Assembly (NCBI RefSeq): GCF_964355755.1
Contig: NC_092677.1
Location: 6,019,001-6,083,000 of the forward strand
Origin: Antedon mediterranea
Lineage: Eukaryota > Echinodermata > Crinoidea > Comatulida > Antedonidae
DNA: 64,000 bases
Reading direction: 5' to 3'
Shown here: positions 1-11,974 of the stretch, piece after piece
Layout: every line of letters begins with the position of its first letter
Numbering within the stretch: position 1 is the stretch's first letter
Position numbers and translations under genes: made by a program
Notes under the pieces: generated by a model
Told to the model about the DNA's origin: nothing
The model's database searches: none
Seen by the model: only the letters and a program-made list of their open reading frames with translations

Positions 1-468
1 TAGCATGTCCTAAACATGCGTCAGGAACTAAGGCATTATATGTAAAACTGTGTCCGGTCTTCATGATTGGCCAAGGTGTCAATACAGTGGCGGCAGTGCA
101 AGCCGCATCAATAAAACCAGCAGAGGTTCAACGCTCTCCTTGATCATAGTTCTAGTAGTAGAACAAGTCTCTTCAGATAAAAACTTAAAACTAGTCCAGT
201 GTCTTGTTATGTGTGAACACAGTGCATCTACTGGAAGAGTAGGGTTCATCTCAGTTATTCAGTGTCATGGGTTCATAGAAGACCTAATCTGAATTTGCTC
301 AAATTGAGAATGAATATTACCAAGCACAAACAAACGCTCAGCCCGTAGAAGTTGTTTCATGGTGAAAAAAAGCAGGTTTAGAAAAATTCAAATTGTCCAA
401 TCAAGTTAACAGCGGGACTATTTACAGATATGTCGCGGTATTGACTGGTAAAAAAATATTTGTTTTCT

Positions 469-3400
469 TTAAGATCTTCCAGCCAAAATGTTTCTCACCT
501 TAAAAAAAAATATATGAAAGAAATATGTTATATGAAAAGTATAATTTTGTTTAATATACATCGCCACAAAATCATTGTATCAGGCTAAACAAAGTCTGCT
601 TAAAGATGTAATGTCCCCCAAAAACACGACAACTGAAGATTAATTAAAAAAAGACTGAATAGGCCATCTCACAGTTTTAATAATGTTAATCACTTAACCT
701 ATGACATTAAACATGACTTACAAGTAAATGATTTCGTGGATTTAGCCCAATAGCCTTTTCCTTCTCAACATTCTCCTTGCTGACATCAGCGCCATTTCTC
801 ATCAGTCGTCGAACAATTTCCACAATCAAGGCCTCATCAGTTTTGAGACCAACAGCAAGATGAAGGGGCGTGCATTGGCTAAACGTTCCCTTATTCACGC
901 ACTCCGACGTTTGGTCGTGTTCTAAAATAAGGTCGATGAGGTCAAGTTTGAGATTCTCTACTGCATAGTGGAGTGGAGTTTTGCCACTTTTGCCATCCTA
1001 TTAACATAAAAAAACAAGTAAATTAATTACGGTAATACATGTACAGATAATTTTAATATTTTTTGTTGTAAGTTCATAGGCCTACCCATAAATAATTTAG
1101 TACACATAATACAATATATGCAAGGCCTTAGGTTTACAAAAAGTACTAGTTTTATGGTTTATGTTGACCTCTGACCTTACCTGTCCTGTGGTTGACGCAT
1201 TCATAAAGAAGAGCAGCTCAACTAATTCTTTATTCCAAACCTGCACCTGAGATGCACACTGAGAATCTGCTGTGAACACCGTCTCTGTTTTCCCATGATG
1301 CTCAATAGCATAGTGGAGTGCTGTTTTTCCTAAAATATTCAACATTCATAATAACCAAAATGAGAAATCACACTTTTGTAGTATTTTGTTTCTAGCTTCT
1401 TAGAGGGCAGTATAATACATTGTAACATACATAATGAATTTACACTATCGTCTAATCCAATGGAATGTTTCCTGTACTTTCAACATCTAGTTAACTATCA
1501 ATTAATTCTAAATTTTTCTCTATATTGTACAGTGGCCCATTTCAAAACTATAAGGGCGTGTGACGCAGTGTGTTGGTCATTTGACTACTGATCGTGAGAT
1601 CTAGGTTCAAATCCAACTCTTGCTGCATTGCTTGTATCCTTAGGCAAGACACTTTACTTGTGTTTTCCTCTCTCCACCCAGGTGTATAAATGGGTACCCA
1701 GTTAGATCAATGTATGTTTCCATATGTGTTTGAAAAAAAAAATGACTGGGGTAAAGTAATAATGTTCAGTGCTTAGCGGTTTCACAACATTAGGCGCTAA
1801 ATAAATCCAGGATATTATTATTAATCCTTCAAGATTAGACCTTTAATTTTAACATTCATTATCTTATATAATATACATAATACAGGACCTAGCATAACAG
1901 TCCTAATCTTTCCAGGAAAGCCAGTGTGGACTTCACAGAAAAGTAACATTGTAGAGTAATTTGTCATCAAATAGTGAACATGAAATGTCTTAATACCTTC
2001 ATAATCTTTAAGATCAACATTAAACTCTTGTAACAGGTGCTGGTGTGGTGTGCTCTGTAATCCATAGTAGACATTTGTAACTACTTCTGTAAATCCTTTC
2101 ATTGCAGCATAGTGTAATGGTGTAGAGCCGGAATTGTCCTTGATAGACGGATCAGCTCCAAGTTGGATAAGATCTCTTACCAAAAATGGCATGTTTACAA
2201 CTGTTGCTAAAAACACTGGTGTCTGTTGAAAAGAATAAGTGATACATTTAATCATGGACCTAATAATGGTACTGGTACTGGTACTGGTTCAAATAACCGT
2301 CTCACAGTGACATCTGGTAGCCATTGACTTAAAGTTGGCATTTGGATGTGTTACTTTTAAATGTACAGTATGAGAGTGACTACTACCAAATTACACAGTC
2401 ACAAAACAACTTATAAAACAGTTCATATATACAGTTAAAACATTGCTGGGAATTATAAATTTCTGTTGAAGCAGGCTCCAATGAAGTTGCATCTGCACTG
2501 TACTCTCAAATGTTCTTGGAAAATGAACATCTTTCAATTAACATGATGAATTCCAGAGGTTTGGGTTTGTTCATTTAAAGAGAATGGTAGAGAATGTGTA
2601 ATTTACAGTAGCGGAATCAAAGATCTAAAAACCCATTATCGTTACCTGTCCTAATTTGTTTTGGATGTCAAGTGCACCTTTTACTTTTGACAATTTCTTA
2701 GCAATAGCAACAGCGAGGTCACCTCTTCCTTGTGTTACAACAACATGCAAGCATCTAAAATAAAGACAATACAAATAATCAACAATATCATAAACTAACG
2801 GTACAGTTATACTTATCTTAAAGTTAAGAGATTTAGTTTTTGTGTCATCATCATATTACTACTAATACTGTACTCTGCAAGATTTGGTATATATTTGTTA
2901 AGATTTTGTAGAATGTAAGAGAAGACACAAGAAAGCAAAAGTGGAAATTATCGTGCCTTGTGAAGAAGGTTAAAGGAGAAGAACATCATCTTTATTAATA
3001 CAATCAAACACACAACACTTAATATGAAAATGTGTTAGGTCAGAAACATTTGATATTTGAAAAAAAAAAAGAATTATTTTTTTTTTTATCAGGAATACTG
3101 GAGCGACGAGTTACTAGATTATGTATTAAACATGGCAAAAATTGTTGAAGACCATTAAAATTGCTTTATGGATCAGAAATTTCAGTCAAGAACTTACGTG
3201 TCTTTATCCTCTGCATCTTGTTCCATCAAACATTCAATGCTCAGTCGGTTCACCTCTTGTTCCCAATCCATAATAGCGGACACATTAGAAGCGTCAGTGT
3301 GTGGCGACATTTGGGGAGGAGACACAGGCATAGTATCATCCGTGTAACACGATGAAGACACAGACTGTGGAGAATTGACAGCATAACTCTTAGGTGGTTC

Positions 3401-5502
3401 GACTGATGGCGGTGGCGTGTCTGGGAAATTATCAAACACCGGATTGATTGGAGTGTAAGGACTTCCATGTGAACTTGAAGGAGATAAATATGGCGGTGAC
3501 TGAGAATTATCCTGTTTTAAGTATTTAACAATTTCATTGATTGCTTCAGACTTGTGTTCGGGGCTTCTGTTGTATCCGTGGCATGGGCTAAAATGGCTAG
3601 CTAATGGGCTAGGGGGTTCCTCTTTAACGGTCACAGAATTTCCATTAGGCAAAGAAAATGTTGCCTGAGGTGAAAACTGTGGTGGGAAATCTTCAGGCCA
3701 ATTTGTTTCCTCAAATGGTCTAGTAGGGTACATCATGTTGCTCTGGATTTGTTGCTGATTATGCAGCATCCCTGGTTGGTTAAACCTCTGTATCATGTCG
3801 GTCTGTGATGGTTGTTTCAGGTTTGATCCTGGTGGAAGAATTACTCCACCAGGAACATGTATGCGTTTTGGTCTTGGTCCTTCAGTTCTTGTAAACATAG
3901 CTGGCATCTGAATCTGGTCTGGTGAACAGTACAAATTATGTTGTTGAAATTGAGGGTAAGAAGGAGTCCCCTGATGGTCTCGTTTTTGTTCAAGTCCTCT
4001 TGAAACCAAGACAAGGTTTCTTTCCATATTTTTTGCCAAACTATTGACATCTTCATTTTCTTTCAGTTTTCCTCCAAGAACCTGTTTTGTTTGAAAGTTA
4101 TCATCTTTCTCTTGCTTGATGGTGGTTTTTGATTCATTTTTTGGCTTGCTGGTACTTGCATCCAGATGAAGTTGGACAAAACTTTCTGGCGTTGAAGGAT
4201 CATCTCCAACAGATTCAGCTCGGCGCCGAAATTTCTCTACAAGATTTTGTTCAATGGATTGCTCCAATTTATCATTCAATTTCTCGACCTTGCTTTCTTG
4301 ATTGGTTTCTTTTGGTTTAGTATCATTAACCTTCATATTTGGTTTTTTAGTTGATGATATTGGTGATCCGCTGTCACTGTCTAGAGAATTATAACCAGGA
4401 TCCAAGTCAGAAACAGCTTGGAGTTTCAATCCTTTTGTCTTTTGTGTTTTCTCTTCTGAAATAAGTAAAAAGTATGTTTAGTCTTGCAAATATGATGGTG
4501 AATTAATTTTGACTTCTATTTTTTTTTTCAATTGTATTTATACTTACAGTACGTACGTAATAGACAAAGACACCATTACAATATAATTTATTGAGATTTT
4601 AATTTAAGTCTTTGAGGCTTAGAGAGTGGAGTGGAAGAGTTTATAACCCTGACACTATTGCTGGTCAGAATTGAATCCTAGACGTTGAAATGCAAGCACT
4701 AAGCTACATCTTCATTACAGTTATCAATACCTGATATCCTTTGTAGAAAGTACAAGAACAATAATTACTTTTAAATATAAAAACTATTTTATCTATAAAT
4801 ACATCTACAGTACTGTATATAATTTGATGGCATGAGTAATATACATTACCAAACATAATATTATAATCTTTTTATGATAAGATAAGAAGTCTACTGTACC
4901 CTGTAGGTCTATCTGAAACATCATTGAACTAGTTAACAATCAGACCAAAAGCTAAACTTATAGGTTATACTGCTATTTTGAAATGTTCTAAAAATAAACT
5001 AATCAGTAATCTACACATGAATGACGATTATCACATTAGTTAGACAACAGGTGAAATGAAACTATAATTACAAACAATTGTTAATGTTTGTAGTATGATG
5101 TTAGGGAAGGAATTTAAAATTTTGTATATTTTGCAATGAATTGAAATTGTCTTTTATATCCTGGTTCATGACCTTTGTGCTTACTCAACCTTACTATGAT
5201 GAATACTTTAACAAAAATAATAAAAATAATATATTTAAAGTTTTGTTTTAAACAGGAAATTAAAATAATGAATTACTGGTGAGTGGGAAGTTCTAAAAAT
5301 ATCACTGGTGAAGAACAATAGACCTACTTTATTGTTATACAGTACAATAGAGTTGTATAAACTGCCTTGCAATTTATTCTATAAAATAATGCTAACATAT
5401 GTATTTTGTAAATGCACAAGATGGTTTTAATTTATGTAGAAAATTATTAATGCTAATTATACTGCTTTTTAAATAAAATATCACATTTCAGTATCTAATG
5501 TA

Positions 5503-5545
<43 letters not shown>

Positions 5546-5957
5546 CATTATACACAGACAATCATTTATTTACCAATCGCTGTTCTATCATGGAGGTTTA
5601 CCTTATATGAAACTGTATTAGGCCTAATCTGAATATTATTTTTATGCTTGGTGGTTGTGTGCTTTGTTTTAAGTTCATACGCCTACAGAATTAAAACTCA
5701 TAACTAAGGCTAGTACAATCTGGCACGTGCAAACTAGTGTTAACACAGGTAAAAAAATTAATGGTTTTCGTAGCAAAAGATACAACATACGTAGGCCTAT
5801 GATATGATGGCTAGCTACTATATCTGTTGGCCTAATAATACCCCTAGGATAGGCATGGCTAGCAAGGCAAATACTCACGTCCGCTAATAATTTTTTGCTT
5901 AGAAACTTCCGCCTTCACAGCCACATTCAACGTCGAATTCTCATCTGAAGATCTCAT
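469..5957 (-). CDS. NFKBIZ: NF-kappa-B inhibitor zeta-like (nuclear IkappaB) ankyrin protein, complete
   Basis: Seven coding exons on the minus strand: 5879-5957, 3198-4455, 2646-2754, 1997-2222, 1181-1329, 722-997, 469-498. They sum to 2127 nt (708 aa plus stop), close to human IkappaB-zeta (718 aa), and every junction keeps frame with GT-AG ends. Residues 1-445 are a Pro/Ser/Gln-rich, low-complexity, probably disordered region (for example SPPYLSPSSSHGSP). About residues 446-700 are ankyrin repeats, with motifs such as TPLHYAAMKG, KTALHYAIEHHG, KTPLHYAVEN and TPLHLAVG. The last repeat has NVEKEKAIGLNP followed by VRNILAGRS, which parallels the NLENEQPVHLVP...IRRILKGKS ending of vertebrate IkappaB-zeta. 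Atypical IkappaBs of this family act in the nucleus, binding NF-kappaB p50 at promoters. That role is inferred from the family. Bcl-3 or IkappaB-NS are alternatives, but the long N-terminus favours zeta. A kappaB site lies about 210 bp upstream of the start codon. Confidence 0.92.
1553..1828 (+). mobile_element. tRNA-derived SINE, family A (copy 1), in NFKBIZ-like intron 4
   Basis: The tRNA-like head has an A-box-like TGACGCAGTGTGTTGG and a degenerate B box (GGTTCAAATCC). A conserved body follows (CTTAGGCAAGACACTTTACTT, CCACCCAGGTGTATAAATGGGTACC), and a tail TTAGGCGCTAAATAAATCCAGGATATTATTATTA. A near-identical copy lies at 19573-19858. Confidence 0.85.
5505..5542. repeat. (TA)n microsatellite in NFKBIZ-like intron 1
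   Basis: An uninterrupted TA dinucleotide run. The rest of intron 1 (4456-5878) is AT-rich and shows nothing else I can support. Confidence 0.9.
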
Positions 5958-6165
5958 AATTTACGCTAATTTCTCACTGAATTTATACTTTGATATGTAC
6001 TTTACGTTTTAAACTTGTTAAATATATTATAAAATGTTTAAATTTAGAACTAAAACGTGGTCTTTAAAGCGAATTTAGTCCAACGTCAATACTCTCCTCG
6101 CGTCGCTACACTGTTTGGTGGTTTGACCTTCTTGATTGCTTTGGTAGAACAACCTGGAAAATTTA

Positions 6166-6176
6166 GGGGAATTCCC
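6166..6176. promoter_or_regulatory. Perfect palindromic kappaB site upstream of the NFKBIZ-like gene
   Basis: GGGGAATTCCC fits the NF-kappaB consensus GGGRNWYYCC on both strands. It lies about 210 bp upstream of the minus-strand start codon at 5957, in the expected proximal promoter. IkappaB-family genes are classic NF-kappaB targets, so autoregulation is a reasonable inference. The transcription start itself cannot be read from the sequence. Confidence 0.6.
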
Positions 6177-7440
6177 TTTTTGTTAAGTATGACATCATAG
6201 CTATTTCGTCGTCATTGTTTGTAGCAGCGGCTAAAACGGGGAATATTATCGAAATACTAACCAGAACGAAACTGTTTTAATAAATAGATAAACTCAGTTA
6301 GTAGATAACAAATTCACAATTAAAGAAACAGGTATAAGGAAGTAGGCCTAGTTATTATTCGATGTTAAGGCTGCGTGAGGCCTTTGATGAAGTCCAATTG
6401 CGCAACGGTGTTTATGACGTCGTTGGAAATTGAATTGATGAACCAATATAGTGATTTCGTTCTCTTCTTCTGCATATATTAATTAAAGAAGACAATCCAG
6501 TGGTTTTTCACTATAGGCCTAGGCCTGGTCGCCCATGAACACAGTTGACGACTGCCGAGTTAGCCTACTACTACTAGGGCCTATTTTTTTTTTTATTTGA
6601 TATTCAACAAACTAAGTGGTCTAATGGTATAGAATGTCTACTGCCTACTACTAGTAGGACTATTTTTTTTAAATTTCAGTAACAGTATAATGTAAAATTT
6701 GTCAATATCCTGTTTTCACAAATTAAATAGTGGATAAAAGATGATCAACTGAAATTACGATTGATGGGTTAACCCGGATCTACATAATGCTGTAAAAACA
6801 ATGATTTCCAGTTAATTTCAAATTATCTTTTATTGATTTAATCAAGACTATTTCCTGCAACACGTCACGAGGAGATGTGTCTAAGGATAATATGCCAGCA
6901 ATTGTGCTCGATTTAGACTCAAGAGTGTTTGAAACAATAAAACGGTGCTTTTGCATTCTCAAAATAAATGTAGGCCTACACGTGAATATAAACACTTAGA
7001 TGGTTTTATTTACAAAACCAAATCAATTGTATATACCTATTTATAAAGGTCTGTCTGTCTATTAGAATGAATTAGTGAGACATTCACCCACATTTAGGCC
7101 TATTCCTAAATTTCTATAGAATTCGAATTTAACAGGAGAGTTTCAGAAACAAGAATGGCGACATCGAAACACACATACATAAATGAGTAATAATGTAACG
7201 TGTATAATGTAATAATTAATACGATTTATGAATATTGCCATCATTTACATCCAGGTTAGCAGCATATAGTAAAAGTCATCATCACACTGATCAGATTGAT
7301 TGATTATGTTTTAATAATATCATATCATTTTCATTGGCGTGTGTCAATTAAGTACCTATAGCGGACATTTTTATTTATTTATTTATTGTGTTTTACTATT
7401 TCTATCATTTCATTCAATCACCAGAGTCAAAAATTCGGGT

Positions 7441-7585
7441 TTTTTTTTTTTTTTTTTTTTTTGGAATTGGAATTCCCGATAATGTTTTACGATATTCAAC
7501 AAACTTAAGTGGTCTAATTGTGTAGAATGTCTGCTGCCTATATCACAGCAGAAATATTCCGGGTTCGGATCTCTTGGGGCGGTTT
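7441..7585 (+). mobile_element. tRNA-like SINE fragment, family C
   Basis: A long T run precedes AAGTGGTCTAATTGTGTAG (A-box-like), a stem CTGCTG...CAGCAG, and GGGTTCGGATCTC (B-box-like). A related truncated copy is at 6595-6668. There is no full cloverleaf, so I call it a SINE remnant and not a tRNA gene. Confidence 0.5.
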
Positions 7586-8284
7586 TTACAATTCTAGCAG
7601 ATTTTATAATCTTCATCGTTTCTGTACATAAACAAATATAGACATACAATCCATGTTTGCTATAGCATTGTATATATTGTTCACACACAACAAACTATTT
7701 TCATGAGATAAAGCTGATGTGTTGCGGTCTATTGTTCACATAAATTAAACATTTGCTAATATTTTTTTTTTTTTAAATCAATATAATGACTACTGTATAT
7801 TTCTGTATCCTCGTAAATGTCAGGGTACACAAACGCTCATTTCGAGTTTGTACAGTAGGCCTATGTGTTTCCTTTTCATCTCTTTATCGACCTGCTTTTC
7901 TTATTCAGTTAGAGGGAAAATGGCAACATCAACACACTGTAGTCATTTTACAAGAGTTGTGAAAACAATATAGATTATCTGATAAAAATCCTAGAAAGTA
8001 GGAAACCTTTTGCCATTTTTCTCTTAGCTGTATTCTGATAACAACGAATGAATAAAGAATATTTAGGCAAATTTCCAAGGATAACCATAAGTGAATTAAT
8101 TCACTATCCTTTATAAAGGTGACAATCATATTCACAACATCATGCTCTACATAAAGTCTTATTACAAGTCTTGGGGAGTGGAGTTATAAAATGTCATTTA
8201 GAAAAAAATCTTGACATTGATAGAACTTCAAACCATAATCACCAAGGTCACAACTCCAGGATTCATTATCCACCACGGTTGTCA

Positions 8285-9587
8285 TTATGGGAGGCTCTCT
8301 GTTAGCTTAAACTGTTCTTCAAGATAATTCGCAATGTCAACATCACCAACTGCAGACAATGTACCGATGAGCTGAGGCACCGCTTCGTCCGGACATCTCC
8401 ATTTCAAAGCCCTCCACCTCCAACCTTGTAGAGTGGCAAATGTTTGGTCGACAACTTGTGAATGTGTTTGACGGATGATGTCTATGTCTCGCTGTGGTAC
8501 ACCTAATAATGCTGAAAGTGTTTCCCAGTCCCCTCTCATATGCTGGGCAATATACCAAAGTTGAGCATCACTACACAAACCTACAACAATTTAAATGAAT
8601 GATTAATTTTCATCTATCCTACCTGATTGGTGAAATAAGCCACTTTAACTGTGTCGTGTCCCTCGCAGCACGGTTCTCAGCCAAGAAATTCTTAAGTCAA
8701 ATGGCCGGTTCTCCACCCGATATTTAAATTACTTAATTATAAATTCGATAACAGATATCGGAACTTTCTTTCAGATATGTGTATAAAGAATAATACCTAA
8801 TAAGTTTTAATTTTATGTAACTATCTTTTTTTCAGACGAAGATCAACTTTTTTTGTTTATTTTTCTTTTATTATTTATTACTAAAAATATATTCATTTCA
8901 AAATATTCATAAATTAACAAATAATTACAGTACATCTCTTTAAATGTTCTTAACACATTCACTTAGCGTATTAATTTCTTTAGCGTATTAATTTTCTTAA
9001 ACAAGATCAAGTTGTCAAAAGTTCGATAACAGATATTGGAACATACTTTTTCTTTCAGAGATATGCGCGCGTATAAAGAAATACTTTTCTCTAATAAGTT
9101 TTTAATTTATTTATCTTTTTTCAGACGAAGATCGAGTTGTCAAATGGTTGAAGAAAAAAATTTAATTAGCACTTTAAAACTACTTCGCAAAAAGCCTTCA
9201 AAAGTAGAGATTTAATATCGCAACAGTGACAAATATCGAAAGCAGCACAATATGAACTTCAAAGATTTGAGTATGGGGCGGGGGGGGGGGGGGGGTCGAG
9301 GGAGCGGTTATAGGAAAAAGTTCTATCACATCCGAAGTCATCATCCCTATCACATAATTTAACCCCATCAAACATCAATATACATAATAATAATAATCAT
9401 TCGTCTTATTTTCGCTGCATCTTATTATCATAATCGACGTCACTTTCAGATCATCATCATACTTCATTCTTAACTCCATCATTAATTTAAATAACTTTCA
9501 ACAAAACTTACCAATAGGTGACCTGAGCGGTTCTGCTGAATTCAATGGATAGTACGTGGACTGATCCCCGTGTGCAGGCATGGTCAT
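8285..9587 (-). CDS. Small death-domain protein
   Basis: Two coding exons: 9512-9587 and 8285-8580 (372 nt, 123 aa plus stop), joined by a clean GTAAGT donor and TTGTTGTAG acceptor in phase 1. The first 25 residues have no recognised domain. Residues ~29-115 form a death domain: DWETLSALLGV in helix 1-2, RDIDIIRQTH, then the hallmark LQGWRWRALKW and VGDVDIANYLEE. An acceptor-like AG lies just before the start ATG (CCGGAACAG), so a noncoding exon probably lies upstream. Death domains form homotypic assemblies in apoptosis and NF-kappaB signalling, but with no second domain the pathway cannot be named. Its neighbour is the NFKBIZ-like gene on the same strand. Homologies to ankyrin, UNC5 or FADD death domains were considered and could not be separated. 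Confidence 0.85.
8740..9145. repeat. Two-copy direct repeat in the death-domain gene intron
   Basis: The stretch from GTTCGATAACAGATATCGGAAC to TTTTTTTCAGACGAAGATC (8742-8848) recurs with small changes at 9021-9140. Both copies carry a polypyrimidine tract plus CAG that resembles a splice acceptor. Confidence 0.75.
9274..9295. repeat. Poly-G run
   Basis: GGGGCGG followed by 17 consecutive G bases inside the death-domain gene intron. It could form a G-quadruplex or be a sequencing hard spot. Confidence 0.85.
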
Positions 9588-10881
9588 CAAAATAAGCTGT
9601 TCCGGAAAAAGTTATTAGGGCCTATAGAAACAATTCACGATTACCAAAATAACTGTTACAATACAATGAAGTAGGCTTCATCATACTAACAATTAAACAA
9701 AAAAGTAGCTGGGGGAGAGTCCAGTATCCTAAATATAAGGGGGGTGGGCCCAAGCTGCTCCCTCTTAGTATTGTGAAGACGTCGGCCAACCCGGCCTAAC
9801 CGTAATCAGAGACTTCCTGTCGTAACCTTCATCAAACGGTAATCATAATGTTATCATTTAAAATTAGATGTGAGAGGGAAAGATATGTGTCACTAATAAT
9901 AAGCTTAACCCATAGATTTTAAGTACCTTGTTAAAGCAGCAACCGAATACTTACGAGTTCTTTGTTTTAAGCTTCACAAAAAGTCGTATACGTAGGCTTA
10001 ACTCTAAAATCACGGACGAAAAAGGGTTGAATGTTTAAACAAAACACTGCTGTATTTACTCAATATATTATGCGGCATGTTACAAAATACAGTAGTTTGA
10101 ACAGTGGTTGTTGTTCATCGCGATGGTAACAGGGACTTGACCTTCGATTGTTAAAATGTTTAGATCAGAGTAGACTTTTTTTAAATGCATGATTGAATAT
10201 TATTTACTCAGGAACTCATTCAAAGAAAAGTTTATCCTGACATTATTTTGAAATTGAAGTTTGTGTTTTGTAAAGGCTTGTATTATATTATTTGTATATG
10301 GTGCAAAACAATATAATCAAACTGCCTGGTATCTGGACGTTACCACTGGCATATATTGCATTCCAGAAAAAAATGGATGTTTGATTTAGTGTTTTTAAAT
10401 AGATTTTTGGTTTGAGGAAATAGTGTATAAAAAACAAATTTCTGCAATTTTGTTTCCTTTAAATTAAATAGTATAATGCTGTAGAAGCAATACGTGTTTT
10501 AACGGAAGCCGTGAGGTTGCTAAAGCGGAACGAGATTGATTTGATTTATTGCCTCCAAGGAAGAAGATAAAGAAAATACATAAAAAATGTGTTAACAGAT
10601 ACGCAAAAATATTTTCTAGCGACATATTATCTTCCCCGATTTTGCTTTGTTTTGTTTGTCTTTTCTTTTTAATATGGATAAGGATCGTCGTGTCGCGCGC
10701 TGCGGATGATCTGTCCACATATCCGTTATGCGTGAATATTATAGCAGGGAAGAATTTCGAAGAGCGCGTTTGTTCATTGGACCATGGAGAAATACGTTTA
10801 CAAGGAGGAACCTACATTTCAAGATCCATTTTATTCCCATCATGTACGAGTATAGTATGCCTACAACACATTATGAACAAA

Positions 10882-10975
10882 TGACGAAATTAGGTATGTT
10901 GACGAAAATAGGTATGATGACGTAAATTGGGATGTTGACAAAAATAGGTATGATGACGAAAATATGTATTTTGAT
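10882..10975 (+). repeat. 18-bp minisatellite
   Basis: About five imperfect copies of GACGAAAATAGGTATGAT in tandem. Confidence 0.8.
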
Positions 10976-11149
10976 TGTTACTCATTGCTTATTTCAGTAA
11001 TGAATGGAAAGGAATTCCACTCAAATAAATAATATAATAATATAACAGATAAATAAATTCCACAATAAGAGCTGCATTCAAATCAAACATTATTTCAACA
11101 ACTTTTGCAGTATTTTTCTATGACTATGACGCAGGGATATTCTAACCAA

Positions 11150-11275
11150 TCACAATTGACAGTTCAATGATCTATCGCTTGTGATTGGTCAAATAATCTA
11201 TCGCTTATAATTGGTCAAATAATTCATCACTTGTGATTGCTCAAATAATCTTTGTTGCGTCCTAGTGGGAACCAA
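11150..11275 (+). repeat. 27-28 bp tandem repeat, member of the CGCTTGTGATTGGTCAAAT family
   Basis: Three imperfect copies of ATCTATCGCTTGTGATTGGTCAAATA end in TGCGTCCTAGTGGGAACCAAG. The same vocabulary (GTGATTGGTCAAAT, AGTGGGAACCAAGC, GCGTTGCGT) recurs at 36.56-36.95 kb and 38.95-39.06 kb. This is therefore an interspersed element. Confidence 0.75.
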
Positions 11276-11974
11276 GTTTAAGAATTGATGAATTTGAATA
11301 AATTAAGTAGTAAGTAGTAAACACCAACAAATTCTAGAAACTATAATGTTATACTAAAAAAAACATAATAACTACTTGAGTTAATACTGTTATTGTCCCT
11401 TGAACAATTCAAATTATGTAATAAATTAATATATATTGGCCCAAAAACCAAAACAAATAATTATGATTAAAATATACATACATTCTGTTTATGTAACTCA
11501 TGATTTAAACATCTTTAATTTAAAATCTTTAAAAACCTAATATCAAATAGAATGAAAAAGAATGCACTTTTGAACAATTTTGCAGGTAATAAGAACAAAA
11601 GCGAAAAAAAAAACAGAACAATTTGATACAAACTAGGGGTGGATTGAAATGGTAGGGGCGCATGCTTCACCTTTTAAGAGCCAAAATGAAAAAATAAATT
11701 TTCTCATAATTGTTAAATAGAATATTGCAGAATAATTAGTTAATAGGTTTACTGTATAAGCATAATATGTTATTATATGATGGCGTGGAATGTTTATTTG
11801 AAATATTCTCACATTACTTTCCTATGTGTGGCTATTAACACCTTAAAATGGCCGAATTACCACTGCTGAACTTTGACCCTGGGGCCTCCATCTCCTACCC
11901 ATGTTTTCCATATTTTTTAATCCACCCCTGCAAACATACAAATATAGTAACACTAATTTATAAACAAACTCTCA

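Larger units (their letters stand above)
5958..8284. other. Intergenic region with tRNA-SINE fragments and no gene seen
   Basis: It holds the NFKBIZ-like promoter side (kappaB site at 6166). Two copies of a tRNA-like repeat follow, both starting GATATTCAACAAACT: one at 6595-6668, ending in T8, and one at 7441-7585 after a T20 run. In the second copy CTGCTG/CAGCAG can form an anticodon-type stem, and GGGTTCGGATC resembles a B box. No open frame here looks like a gene. Confidence 0.6.
9598..11974. other. Intergenic region with minisatellites and no gene seen
   Basis: Upstream of the death-domain gene and downstream of HYOU1. It contains a short 18-bp minisatellite near 10.9 kb and a 27-28 bp tandem repeat near 11.2 kb. 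An open frame at 10549-10884 (+) has no recognisable domain or splice context and I do not call it. Confidence 0.6.

Noticed and set aside
3161-4320. Plus-strand and alternative-frame ORFs over NFKBIZ-like exon 2
   Set aside because: Shadows of the 411-codon exon, which has the family-consistent frame and splice phases.
10549-10925. Two overlapping plus-strand ORFs (111 and 65 codons)
   Set aside because: No recognisable motif, splice context or repeat relationship. The length is compatible with chance.
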